NCBI GenBank assembly: GCA_024138015.1
Contig: JAMXBB010000009.1
Coordinates: 95,774,098-95,838,097, forward strand
Length of the DNA: 64,000 nucleotides
Reading direction: 5' to 3'
Source: Lumnitzera littorea
Lineage: Eukaryota; Streptophyta; Magnoliopsida; Myrtales; Combretaceae
The notes beneath the pieces are model-generated. The model was not told where the DNA came from and searched no databases. It worked only from the letters and a program-made list of their open reading frames with translations. Of the stretch, positions 1 to 12,300 are shown in pieces. Each line of letters starts with the position of its first letter. Position 1 is the first letter of the stretch. Both the position numbers and the translations under genes were made by a program.

Positions 1-1745
1 TATGCTATACAGGGGTCAGATTTCCTCAAGTTAAACTCCTTATTAAACTATCATTTGAGCTACCCTTTGACTCTATTATCTTTAAAGATTTTAGGAAAAT
101 CATCCTTTGACCAAGTTTTTAAATCCTTTATTTTGACATTTTACTCATAAATTTTGTTTCCAACTTACTCTTCTGAGCATCATTTTAATGCATAGCTCAT
201 TCACAAAACCTTTGAATTATCCTTTACCTTTAACCAATATCCTAGAATTAGTTATTTTACTTACTTTTCTTCCAAATTGCCATTATAGGGTTAATTTAAA
301 ACTTCAAGTAACACTTCTAACAATATTCCTCGACTTCATTACCTTCTTAACTCCTTATACCTTACATCCTAATTCATCAATTTACTAAATTTCAATAGAA
401 TAACCAAGTTACCAACTTTACTTTTGAAGACTAAATTGCAATTTTCTATAACCCCTCACTTTATTAGTCAATCTAACCACTCCAAAATAGTGTAAATACT
501 TCAATCAATAATCATGCTCAGAATCTAAGTGAGGTTATTAGGAGAAATAGGTTATTTTTCCCTAAAAGTACTATTTTACACATAGTTTAGGGTTCAAAAA
601 TCAAATAAAAATTTAGAAAATATTTTCTTGACAAACTTTTACATAGTAATTCAATATTGATTTAGAATAGTTTAGAGAAGAATTTTGAAGTTGAAACTAC
701 ATCATTAGCTGTATTTATTTTAATATCGAAAATTATCTGATTTCATCAATTTCTTGAGGACATATATTATAGCTATTAAATTTGTACAAAATAGTATTTT
801 TCCAAGAATTTATAAATGAAAACATGTAGGAATAAAATTTTTCGTAATTTTCTAGACATATTTTATATTTTTATAAAATTACTTAAAATTGAACTAAAAT
901 GGAATCACATCAAAAAATCTTACTCTAACCACCCACGGTTGCTCCCTCCTTATCGGTGCCATTAGACGTTGGGTGTGGCTTCTAGTGGTGGTGGTGGTTG
1001 AGCTCCAGTAACTCCTTAGGCAACTGTATCCTTAAATGCTCAATTTACGCCTAATTTGTATATAATTTCCTAAATTAGCTTCCTTAATCACTTAGTTCCA
1101 TCCTTAATTTTTCTAGATGCCACTTTGCATGTATGATTTTCCAAAGAGAAGTTTTAGATTTTCCAAAGCTTAGTTGATATGAAAATGATTTTCCTTTCTC
1201 TCTCTTCATATTCTTAAGCTTAAATATCTTGTTCCTTTTACATGTAAATTCATTCTCTAATACTAATAGCTATCTATTGTAATTCTATATGCCTAATCAT
1301 CTTAATCCTAGTTGTTACCATTATTTTTTTTTTATAATTTTTATTGATTTTTTTTTTCTTATTTTAACCTAAAATGTAAATAATAGGGCATTTTAATTAA
1401 TTATAGGCATATGCGTATACTTAAAAATTACACACACACATACATATATATTTTACATATATATAGTTAATTATGTCCTGTAATAATTTTATTATACATA
1501 TAATTTATCTTTAAAAGTTTATGAACTATTGAGCCTATTCTATGCATTTACAATAAATAATAGGTAATATAATTAAATTGTATTATTTTAGATATATTAT
1601 TATTTTATTATATTTTTAATATTGAAGTCCATAAGGTCTCCTCGACTACGATCTCCAGCTTATTCATAAATTTTAAAATTAATTGGGTTAGTTTTACCGA
1701 TATCCTAAATTTACTCATTTGATTCTTGTTTGTCAAATAGTAGGC
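1..1745 (-). repeat. LTR-like non-coding repeat, copy A
   Basis: AT-rich, with no coding sequence. Its reverse complement aligns by eye along its length with 23,460-25,030. Shared landmarks are the GTAATTTT/AAAAATATAAA stretch near 840-880, the GGTGGTTAGAGTA stretch near 925-945, a GA-rich run near 1,200, and an AATATTAAAAATATAAT stretch near 1,610-1,625. Divergence is high (roughly a third of positions). Two inverted copies with no ORF suggest LTRs or solo LTRs of one Ty3/gypsy family. The left end lies outside the window, and no terminal TG..CA or target duplication was identified. Confidence 0.5.
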
Positions 1746-3250
1746 TTACAGGAACTATAGTTGAATGAAAGTACTAATGACATGAGGGACCTAGCCCTCT
1801 TCAACAGAATTACATGCTTAGGCTTCATGGTAAACAGTTCACCCAATAGCTCCATCTAAATGGCAACAATTTCCTAAGAAAAAAACAAATTGAGCATGTA
1901 GGAGAGGTAAATCTCCCCTTTCATTCTTGGAATAGAGTGAGTCTCCTTCAATGGTAAGACAAGTGTTTACTTGAAGCTTTTCACAAATGAAGCTTTGGAT
2001 GTACTCGTTGTGCACAAGGCTCGTTATGTACAAGACATGTTGCTCTTAGGGTTCATTGCACTTTAGGCTTACTTACTCAAGGCCTATAATGCTTGAAGCC
2101 TATCGAGTCCTCTTTTATGGTCATCTTAGAGTTCCCTCAAGTCTTATTATGGGAAAGGGTTGTTTCACACGAACCCTACTCTACATAAGGCTTATTAGGA
2201 TCTACAGCATTCAAGGCCTACTAAGCGAGATGCTCGCTATCCTTGAAGCCTGTTAGGGTTTACTATACTTGAGGCTTTCTCACTCAAGGCTCTTCCATGT
2301 AAAGTTTGTTGTGCTAGAGGCCTATTTGCTTAAGGTTTACTATGCTTGAAGCCTCTAAAGCTTGCTCACAAAAGGTAGTTCCTTACTAGAGGAACTAACT
2401 AACCTACTCTGATTCTCAAAGTAGATATTGAGGTTAACTAGGGGCAATTAATTATGATACTACACAATGTAAGAATAAAGTGAGAAGTTAGCAAGACAAG
2501 ACATACATGGTACTCGAAAGGGAAAAAAGAAAAGAAAAGAACAATTGAAGTGAAACATCTAGATAATGGGAGAAGTGCTACCATGCTTGTAGTGGTGTTA
2601 AATTTTGAATAACTGTAGATGATATCTCTAGAAACTTTGGATACTCTACCACAAAATGATGGCCTACCATGCTTCTATTCCACTTATATGTGGGAATCAC
2701 AATTAAGTAGAAGTGGTAATAGCATAGATGACTTTAGTCTTCTTTAGAAGAAATGTGTATTTCAACTTCTTTTCAATGTACTTTGCCTAATAATCTCATA
2801 TGGAGGCTAGCTCCTTCAAAAATGCAAATTGAGTGTTAAAGAGAGAGGTAACTCTCTCCTTTCATTCTAAAGCACAACCATAAATCTCTCCTAATGGTAC
2901 CTTTAGAATCAACACAAGACTCACACTTGATAAGCTAAAGCTTGCTATTATTGCGAGGTGTTGCATAGACTTCTCAATGCTTGGTCTTCTCCTAGTCTTC
3001 ATAAATAGTCTTGTTAGGCTACTTGTCTCGAGAACATGGGATTGGTGGCGGGCATTTATCTTGATACGCCAATAAGTCCTTTAGCTTCATTCCTTCCGTA
3101 CTTTGACTTGGATCGATTTTCATCTTTTTTGCTAATAGAACATGGTATCACTCCCTTTTTTGAGTGGAGAAATTGAGACTCAACAAATTGTTAAAGTTAC
3201 ACCACTAATGCTAATGCAAGCTAAACTTGCTAATAAGTGATAGGAGGACT
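1746..3250. other. Non-coding repetitive DNA with degenerate short repeats
   Basis: No gene is recognised. At 2,040-2,380 the motif GAAGCCT/AAGGCCT/AAGGCTT recurs roughly every 20-35 bp with TTACT or TTAGG spacers, which gives a degenerate array. A stretch near 1,850-1,990 resembles one near 2,805-2,980 (both contain an ATTGAG..GAGAGGTAA..CTCTC..CTTTCATTCT core), so a diverged duplication about 950 bp apart is likely. Origin is unknown. Confidence 0.35.
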
Positions 3251-5860
3251 TTATACAATTCAAAGAGTTCCTGTTTCAATGATTAAGGATGTTGTCTTCT
3301 GTTTATTGTGAAAAAACAAAAATAAGGATTTTATAAGTAGTGCCAATATTGACATGTGATGTGTCGAAGTAAATTTGCATGGCTTTTCAAGGGACATTAG
3401 CTTTATCATTATATTGACCAATGAAAGCACAATAACCATTTGATGAGTTTGCAACCCTCCAAAGGAATGATGGCATGCAACATTAAGCCTATTGTCTAAA
3501 GTTAATTCCACTAAATGAATAGTGAGGGAAATTTCAATATTCCAAGTCACATGCCTTTCATGATATAACGAACATCAACGGTAACATGAAGCACATTCAC
3601 TAAAGTATGATAATATTACCGCATAAAGTGATAAAATTAGTAACATAGAAGTCAAAATGGATATCATCTCAAATATTGGTAAGCATTCCAATATCACCAA
3701 TGAAACCATTGCTACATATATTTCGACATGGTGTAAATTGACAAGAATAGAATACAACTTTATCGAGAATGGTTTTGTTTTTGGTTTCTGATTGATAGTT
3801 GCCGAGGTTGTACCTTTACCGATGGTTTGATGCTATTTTTTCCTTAGTGAGGATGATTAGATAAGCTGCAATTAAATATTGGAAGAAAAAGACTAAAAGG
3901 AAAAAAATTAAGGAAATAAGGCCAATGATCCAACTATACGACCATGAATATATGTACCAATTCAAGCGTTCAACAAATTGCAATCCAAAATTCAAGCCTC
4001 TAGGACCTAAGAATTTCTCATCTAACCAATCTACATTCAATGTACAATCATTACAATTGAAGGGCTATGTGTAATTGAAATAAAGAAGGTCATTATGTCA
4101 TGCAATCCATGGAAACATATTCCTAATTCCAAGTTAAGTGTCATGGAATAAGATGGATGGAGTGAATCAAACTCGAAATAAGAAAGATATAATTTTAGCA
4201 AGCTACACTATATATATATAAATAGTTGACGCGATGAGATTTAGATAAAGATAAATATTTCAAGACCAAGACTTGATGGATTTGAATAATGTTTGCAGGT
4301 AAAATATCAATTTAAAGGAGATATAGTACATATGACAAAGATTTGAAGAAGGCTCAAGAAAAGGATTTGAAGAAAAAAAAATTGAAGTAATAAGATAATG
4401 TTATATGGAGAAGGGTGTAGAGATGGCATTACTATGTCATGTTTTCTTTATTTAAAAGGAAAAAGGAATATAAATTAAAAAATGGAAGAAAAAGGGGGAA
4501 ATATGAACATTGGAATTCCTGTTATTCAAACTTCAAGATATTTTACAACAAATGGTGCAATTAATTGCCGCAAGGCTAATGGAGATCTCATTATACTTAT
4601 GGTGAAAATAATAATATATTGAATTTCGACAATGAAGATTTCTATACAAAATGCAGGAGGCTTATTTAGTATATTGCCTTACGGGCAATACTACTCTAGC
4701 ATGCTTAAAGCAATATACGTAACTAGACAATGCTACAAGCTTGTACACTGAAAATATATAATGTATAAATTTACAGCATTGGTGTCAGATTAAATGAAGT
4801 CTTCATTAGTTGTGTAAGCGCACTTGGCAACAATGCGATTCTTTATGATGTGCGCATGTTAAGTAGTGTCTTAGCTATCTAAAAGTAATAATTAATGCCC
4901 AAAATACTTAGATTCCATCAAAGAATTTTGGTTAGAGAATAAAATGTAAAGGCTTGAAATTTATTATATTAATACATTAGGTTAAGTCTATTATTTACTT
5001 GGGCTTGACTCCTTAAGCTAGGTGACAAGGCTTTCGGAGTTCGATTTATATTTAGGATGATTAGGGAGCATTGGCTTGATAGGCTCGAAATAGGAATTAT
5101 TCGATCGGTCCGTTGGCATCCAACCTTTCTCTTGTAGGTTCATGTACCTATAAAAAAGACTACTGGCTTTGAGTCAATTAGTTAGCTCATTCAAGATAAT
5201 CATAAACTAAAAAAGCTTAATCTCATCTATTAATCCTCTAAATAATCTGACGGATATTATTATGCTCAAGAGCCTATAAATACCCTACCTTTTCTCCTCG
5301 TTTACAACTCTTAGAGAGAATAGAGAAATAATAGTGCTCTACAAAACCTCTACTCTCTAAGATAAAATAAGTAATTTTAGCAAATAATTGATCTCATTAG
5401 CTCAAGTTACAAGGTAAATATCTGAGGTTACCTAAAGTTATCTTTTCTGTCACTTGTATATTTGAGATACTGAGATTACTTGTTTCTTTTCCATACATCA
5501 TTCTCAACTAATTATCTCCTCAAGTGTTTTTCTCGCTTCACTTCTCTTAAGCCACGTGTAACGCTTCATTTACGTAACACGTATGTGATTATTCTAATCA
5601 AACCTCTACATCTACAGCTATCATGAACAATTATTTTATCATAATAATCAACATGGTTGTAATTGTAAAGCTAACAATAAATACATTAATAAAATTGAGA
5701 ATACATCGTAAGATCTTCAATAGATGGTGTACATGTTTCAAATTTTTCTTACACAAAAACTAGCAAGCAATCAAGAATTTATTTTTATCTTACTTGAATC
5801 CATTCCTAAAATATCTATATACATTTTTGAATACGGAGTAATCACCTTTCTTATAATGTG
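3251..5860 (+). repeat. Non-coding repeat with putative LTR promoter, copy 1
   Basis: There is no coding sequence. The part at about 4,640-5,300 shares landmarks in the same orientation with about 55,980-56,580: a GGGCAA..AGCAAT.TACG.AA stretch, an AATGCCCAA stretch, and a TTGACT..GTGACAAGGCT stretch. A TATA-box-like CCTATAAATACCC lies at about 5,270-5,284, followed by a TCTC-rich leader, as expected for the U3-R part of an LTR. No terminal repeats or target duplication were found. The rest (3,251-4,630) has no recognisable content. Confidence 0.35.
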
Positions 5861-5886
5861 TACAATCGATTAATGAATAATTTATA

Positions 5887-8800
5887 TCACCCTTGGGATG
5901 ATGAATCTAGGATCCGAATATTGAGCCTTCTGAGCCAAATAGAGTGAAGAGTCATGTGAAAAACATCATATCTTTTAGGAGGATCATTGACCACAAGATG
6001 CCTTTGGACTTGTTTCACTCTTCTCTGCATCCTCAAGTATTGTGTTTGAGATATCCCCATTAAAATCTTCTTGATATTGGGTATATCCTTTACTTGCACT
6101 TGGACGGAGAATGAGTTCCAATTAAGTATGTCGCTGAAAGGTAGCACATAGCTATTCGAAATCAACACTGGGACACATTCCGCATATATTGCCTCGACAA
6201 CCCTAGGACTTGCCACTTCATATCCACTAGGGCACAAACAAAACTTGCTTTTCTTCAGCATGGATTCATAGTTCACTCCTTTAGGAAGTCGCTCATACAC
6301 TTGGACATCAGGGTCTTTCCCTTTCCACTCCTCCATGAGCAAGTGCCTAATGTGCCCGTGTAGGCCCCCCGCGAAAACGGCGAGAATGGTTCGCATAGAC
6401 GGTGATATGCCGCCCACCCGACCGGAGATTTCTCCGCCCTTGAGATTTATTTCGGGCAATGATGCATCCTTGGATGGATTGAAACCTTCAGATGTATTTG
6501 CATTGCACAATACTCTAATTGACTTGTAGAATAGATGATGAACATAGGAAGATGCAAGTGGCCCCTGCATGTTTTTTAAAGTCAAAAAGGATACTTTTAG
6601 TCGACTGTACATGAAGCTAAGACATATATCCCTTAGTTTATATTATTCAAATGGAAACTTTACGTATTGAGCAGGCAACAGTCGAGGGTCTTTACTTGTA
6701 GTTCTACGAAGAACTTTACAGCTCCCAAAAGGAGTAGACTGAGAAAAATGGTTCAAAAATTATTTTTCTAGTAATTAATTAAAGTTTCCTATGCTTCAAA
6801 ACCTATTCTCTTTTTGGATTATTTGAATCAAAGACGCCTAAGAAACTCAAATTATTATAACTTCAACTTTGATTTCATTTTTTTTAATTTCATTTTGAAC
6901 TTTACCATCTTAAAAATGTTGTACTTAGTTACAGTTTTACTTATTTATGTTATTATAAACTTTAAAAAGTAATTTTTCTTTTTCTCTTTACGAATTACCA
7001 CTAAAAAAGGAAGGAGTTGATCAGATTTCATCCTATTAAAAAATCAATATTCATAATACTAGTACTAGTAGTGTCTTGACAACTTCAAAAGACACTTAAG
7101 GTTTCAATTAAGTAAAAGTTAAATTCACCTGTGCTCTTGCTAATAAGTAAAAGATCTAATCAAGTATGATATTTAATAATACATCCAAGTTAATAGAAAA
7201 AACATCTATAGATTTTGATATTGAGCATGATGTTATTCCAAATTAGTACCATGTGTAATAATATCATCAATAATAAGCATAAATATTGTATCTAATTTAT
7301 TTCATGGAATCATTTTGTTTCAAAATATTCTTTTATATAATATGGATCTTAGGAATGTTGCTTATGGATCTACGCATAAAATATTTTCTAAACCTTTTGA
7401 AATATTTATTTTAATCAAAGTTTTGTAGTGGTTAAATATTATCTAGTTATCTCAATCTAGTAGTATAATTAGTGATGGAAGGTAATAGTAACAGCCAACC
7501 ACTAAAAGTGGGTAGTTAACACCCAATGAAAAATATGGAAAAATATTAGCAGTTCTAGGCTACCGCTTTTAGCTTCCATAAAAAATATCACCGTAATATA
7601 TTAGTAATTATAATATTTTGAGATTATTACGATAATATTTACTAAGTTTGACATCTTTTTATTATGAGAAAAAAAACCCCAAATGCCGTTTTCCACGAGA
7701 CAATCACGTTTAGTTTTTTGCTCACCCAATCATGGCAAGAGAGCATGAAATGATCCGCGCCAAGGCTTCGATTCCAGAAGGGATGTCGGTAAGCAACGAC
7801 GTCGACATAATCAACAACCACACGACCAATGGCCTCAGTTTGAAATGTCCCTGACTCATACAGGTACCTAACCAACATCGCCACACTGAACGGAAGGAAA
7901 TACACGAGTGCCTCATCCGGATCCTTGGTTCTGTACTTGTTTCCCGCCCTTTCCATCTCATGGATGAACCTGCCTTCCATAGAGTAAATGCTCTTGCAGG
8001 GACCACCATGGAATATCGGAGGATCTCCTTCTTCATAGACAAAAATCTTGAACAACTTCTCCATTTCAAAGTAGCTCCTGTGGAATGCATTTGCGTTCCA
8101 GTACATGGGGCCTCTAGGAACATAGTCCTTGTCCTGATAAACTGAAGTTAGATTTCTCACTAGTGCAGCTTCTCTAATGGAAGCGCGGACTCTGGATAAA
8201 CTCACTTCCAGCTTCTCTAGTCTGCTGTATGTTTTGATCACTGGTTCCTCAAGACCCTCGTCGGATACTGAAGATTCATTGGGTTCTGACAGATTCAACA
8301 TGGCCTCCTCCAGGATCGCCTAATTAATGAGGAAATAAGTTGTATAAAACACGTAGCTTATGATACACATATCATCTCATCATCATAAGAATTTTTAATT
8401 AATTATTTACTGATCATTTCATTCAAAAATCAACCAAAATCCTTAAAAACCAAACCAAACTTGTCTACCTGTATGGTTTCATATGGATTACACATCTTGG
8501 ACCCTTAAGATATGTCGGAGGCATCACTTATTTATGTGTTACACGCGCATACTTAAAGGACACGGAACATATATTTCATGATCATGGTTATGAGTAGAAA
8601 TTTCCCGCAAGTTCCCAAGAAATAATAAGCAAGCCCCCGTAAAGCGGAAAATTCCCAATGGTGAACTGGTTAATTTGGATCACGTGTCTTGCGGGCTCCA
8701 TCGAATTCTTCAGAAGACTCCACAAAATCCAATATTACTTGTACTAGTACATATACGTGATACAGGTTTAAAGTAAAAGAAAATTCAACCATAATAATAT

Positions 8801-9175
8801 TTTTGAAAAGGTGAAAAGAAAAATGTGAAATGCAAAAAATTTCGTAAAACCGGAAGGAAGAATCCTTACGGGTTCAGGGGCAAGTATTGTTGCGTTCGCT
8901 TCAGAAACATCGGATGGCCCTTTAGTTATGTTGGCAGAACCTGCAGGTTTCATTGCAGAGAGAGCAGTTGAAGCAATGGAGGGAAGGAAACCACCAACCT
9001 GGCTGGTCCACGAGGCAGATTCCTCTGTCTTGATGGGACCGACCATTGTGATAACGATCAAGAACGCTGCCATGAGGACTACTACATAAAGTACCTTAAG
9101 TACGGAGGATGACGACCACCAAAACGGATCGTATCTCGATGACTTATTCGAAGATGTCATCCCAATAATCTCCAT
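5887..9175 (-). CDS. GT47 exostosin-family glycosyltransferase
   Basis: This is a Golgi-type glycosyltransferase of family GT47, of the plant group annotated as probable glycosyltransferase At5g03795-like. Such proteins are thought to act on cell-wall or glycoprotein glycans, but the substrate cannot be read from sequence. Three exons, all with GT..AG borders: 9,175-8,870, 8,319-7,726 and 6,564-5,887. Together they give 1,578 nt and 525 residues, close to the usual length of the group. Residues 25-46 form a single hydrophobic signal anchor, which implies type II topology. The exostosin domain runs from about residue 190. Recognisable motifs are FHGGPCKSIYSMEGRF (about 205), YFLPFSVAMLVRYLY, the exon-spanning SCHDW/GP, CNANTSEGF, and CPSGYEVASPRVVEAIYAEC in exon 3. 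All phases are zero and no stop interrupts the model. The start is the first ATG before the anchor. It stands alone among retroelements. Confidence 0.9.
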
Positions 9176-9330
9176 GGACTCACTAGCGGTCCTACTGGTG
9201 ATTGGTTCTGTCGTGGTTTGGTTATTCGTTGTTGGCCAAGAAGAAGATGATTCAGCAGAGCAGGGAAGGATTCATTACTTGAGTGCTAGTTATTCCTTGC
9301 GGTAGCTGAAGGAAAATCCGCCAATCATTC

Positions 9331-9338
9331 ATTATATC
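9331..9338 (-). promoter_or_regulatory. Possible TATA box of the GT47 gene
   Basis: On the minus strand GATATAAT lies about 157 bp upstream of the GT47 start codon, in a region of normal base composition. The position is plausible for a plant TATA element with a 5' UTR of 100-130 nt. This is inference from spacing only, and AT-rich DNA gives many chance matches. Confidence 0.25.
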
Positions 9339-9339
9339 A

Positions 9340-12300
9340 GCCACACACAGGAGGAGGACATCAATAATGCTGTATCTTGTGTAAACACATGATATAGGTC
9401 TTGGACCGGTAGGAGAGGTCTTGGAACATCGACAGATATCGATCCTGTCTCAAATCATATTCAAAGTCACATTCCCTTGTTTTCTAGGAATTTCGTCCTT
9501 TAGCTACATGCCAAAACGACTAATTGAATGGATACAATTTAAATAATTATTCGGGATTCCAAAAAATATACTTCGTTAAGGATTTAAAAATTGAAACTCT
9601 TTTATATTTTTTCTTATCAAATACCCACGATAAGTAAAAAAAAAATATATATATATATTTTTTTAACTAAATATATAACTTTAAAAAATATAAAATGGCG
9701 CTGTTTATTTTCTTAATAAGTATTTGAATTTATCCGATCATATTTGTCATCCGTATATATATTACTCTTTCTCTCTCTCCTTACTATTTACTATTTCTGT
9801 GCCCATCTAATACCACCTGCTTCTGTGCTGACCTGAATTTCGCGTATCTCACACGTTGATGTTCCTTTATTTTGCTTACACTAAATGCCAAACTACAGAT
9901 AAATGCAAAAGATGGCCGTTACCATCGCTCTCGCTCTTTTCGCCAAATTTGGGCAAACGTTTTACGGTCTCACAATCCATTTATTTTTTATCAAAATTTA
10001 AACCGTTAAATTTATAATTAATTTAATATTTTAAAATTAAAGAAATAAAAATTGAAGATGAATTAGAGGGTGAAGACAAGATCTATCGTCTAAAAACTAA
10101 GGATGAAACTATAAAAAAATCCAAATTTTATCTTGCCATACTTTCTTTTAACCAATTCCTAGGAAAAAATTCACATGCCATCCCCAGCTTCTCACTTTGC
10201 TTTAATTCTTGAACTCAACCTTTGTAATCTTCATCTTCTTCCTCAACATTCATAAAAGTTTCGCCGTGCGTACTTATCTCAGTTGTTTTCAGCTGAAAAA
10301 TCTGGCTTGTAATTTCTTATCGAAATGAAGTGGACAGAGGCCTTGGTTCGCCCGATATTATTTTCCTTAATAATTGGGGCATTTTAAAATAAAGGCTACA
10401 TTTTATGAGGGAATAACAATTCATCTGGTAAAAGAAATCAGTAAGAATTCCTTATCTATTCAACCTTATAAGGAATAAATATTAGTGTAATTTTTTGCAA
10501 ACCATTAAGCGAATAATATTACTCCACAATAGTAAAGGTCGAATCATAATTCCATTTTAGTAAACCAAACCCGTCATTAGAGAATATCTAAATGCATAGG
10601 TAAATGCTGTCCTCCACATTTTATTGAAAAATTATAAAAACAATACCTATATTTTGTTGCTTTAACAAGCTATGAATTAGTAATTTTTCTTTTAACAAAT
10701 CATGACATGCATTTCGTTCTAACTTAGTAATGTTAGTTAAAGAATACAAATCAGTTTCTGGTTATCCGACACAATAAACTTATCCAACATAAATTAGAAA
10801 ATAAATTTAACCTAATATTATAAAATGAACTTAATCAAATAATATAATAATAAATAGGATAAATTATATTTAACATATCTATAGTTGGCCAAGCTTTTCA
10901 CCATTAAGAAATACTAGCTACCGTTAATAAATAAATAAATAAATAAAAGAAAGGAAAATTGGACAGGTACCCTCTCCGTCAAGCCGCCATCTACATTTCT
11001 CTTCCCTCAATTTCAAGTCCACATAATAAACTTACTCTAGCCTTAAGGAATCATTTTACTGCCATATTTAACAAAATATTTTTTGATCTATTGCTCGATT
11101 TACATGTTATGCTACCGAACAAAAAGGTCTCGAAGTACTGAATTAGAATTAAAAATTTTTTACCAAATATTTGGAAATTGAAAAAATCATTTCATAGTAT
11201 AAAATAAATATATTTTTAAAATTTCAAAGATAATCCTACATCAAAATTTTAAATCAGAATATTGAACTTGTAATTCTTTATTTATAATATAAATAGTTAA
11301 TTTTTAATTTTTTAAAAATTTTTTCTATATCAAAAATTCATATCTAATATTATACATACTAAATATGATATAAGAGAACTATACTGTCATTTTCTTTTAT
11401 ATTATACCATCCAATTCTTTTTATACCGTGTAATTTTATTAACCAAAAACTATCTAAATTTCTAACTCTAAGATCGATTAACACGCTCATAACACAAATA
11501 CATACGATATAAAACACGCACGAAACCATGACAGAACAAACACACACACACGCACACATGAAATTAACCATACACAGAAGGGTAATACACATGCGGCACA
11601 ACATATACACAAAGATGGTAGAACACAAACAGAGTCATAGGGATTTTGGCTTTACAGGAGCATGACAACTTGCAGTGGTCCTTACGAGAGTGAACTCTTA
11701 AGAAAGACAAATCCCAATTTGTCCTCGCTCTAGACAAACATTAAACAGCGCTTATCTTTAAAAGTATGTCATACTAATCTGTCCACTCGTCTAGGTTAAG
11801 CTTATATATTTTGTTGAATTATTTTGCTAGATAATGGTAAAATAGACGTGTGGTAGCAATCATTCAAGCCTTGATTATGTACAGTGGTCACTATATAGAT
11901 AGAGACAAATGTAGAATCACACGTTTGCAGGGTGGATTTTTCTTAATTAAGTCATTGTAAATCAATTGTAGAAAACATTCTTTTGGTATCACAATTATAT
12001 TTATATTACATTTTATACATGCAAAAGACTTTATCAATAATTGGACCGATAACATTTCTTAAAACTTAAAAGGATGGAAATATTGCTTAGTACCTGTATA
12101 CTTTGTAAAAGACTAAAATAAAAATAAACTTTTTACTTTTTCATTGTAGCATATATTAATTTTGATAAATAAAACTTATGTAAGTTTTGATTTTAATAAA
12201 AATATCCCAAAAAATATTTAAGTGGGAAATTACACCTAAGGTAAAACGAGCAAATCAACATAAATAAAAGTATTTTATGATTTCTATTCATGATAATTTT

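Noticed and set aside
7642..7725. Extension of GT47 exon 2 past DW into an ORF ending at 7,642
   Set aside because: The conserved SCHDW/GP junction and a GT donor at 7,725-7,724 show this is intron read-through; the family sequence continues at 6,564.
7722..8123. 133-codon ORF overlapping GT47 exon 2
   Set aside because: It is a shifted-frame shadow of the exon, whose true frame carries the exostosin motifs.
10326..10387. Short ORF starting ATGAAGTGGACAGAGG after a leader-like stretch
   Set aside because: Only 20 codons before a stop, with no following exon or homology.
11359..11628. 89-codon minus-strand ORF rich in Cys and Val
   Set aside because: It lies over a CA-rich simple repeat (ACACACACACGCACACATG), whose translation gives the apparent CVCVC pattern. 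No start context or homology.
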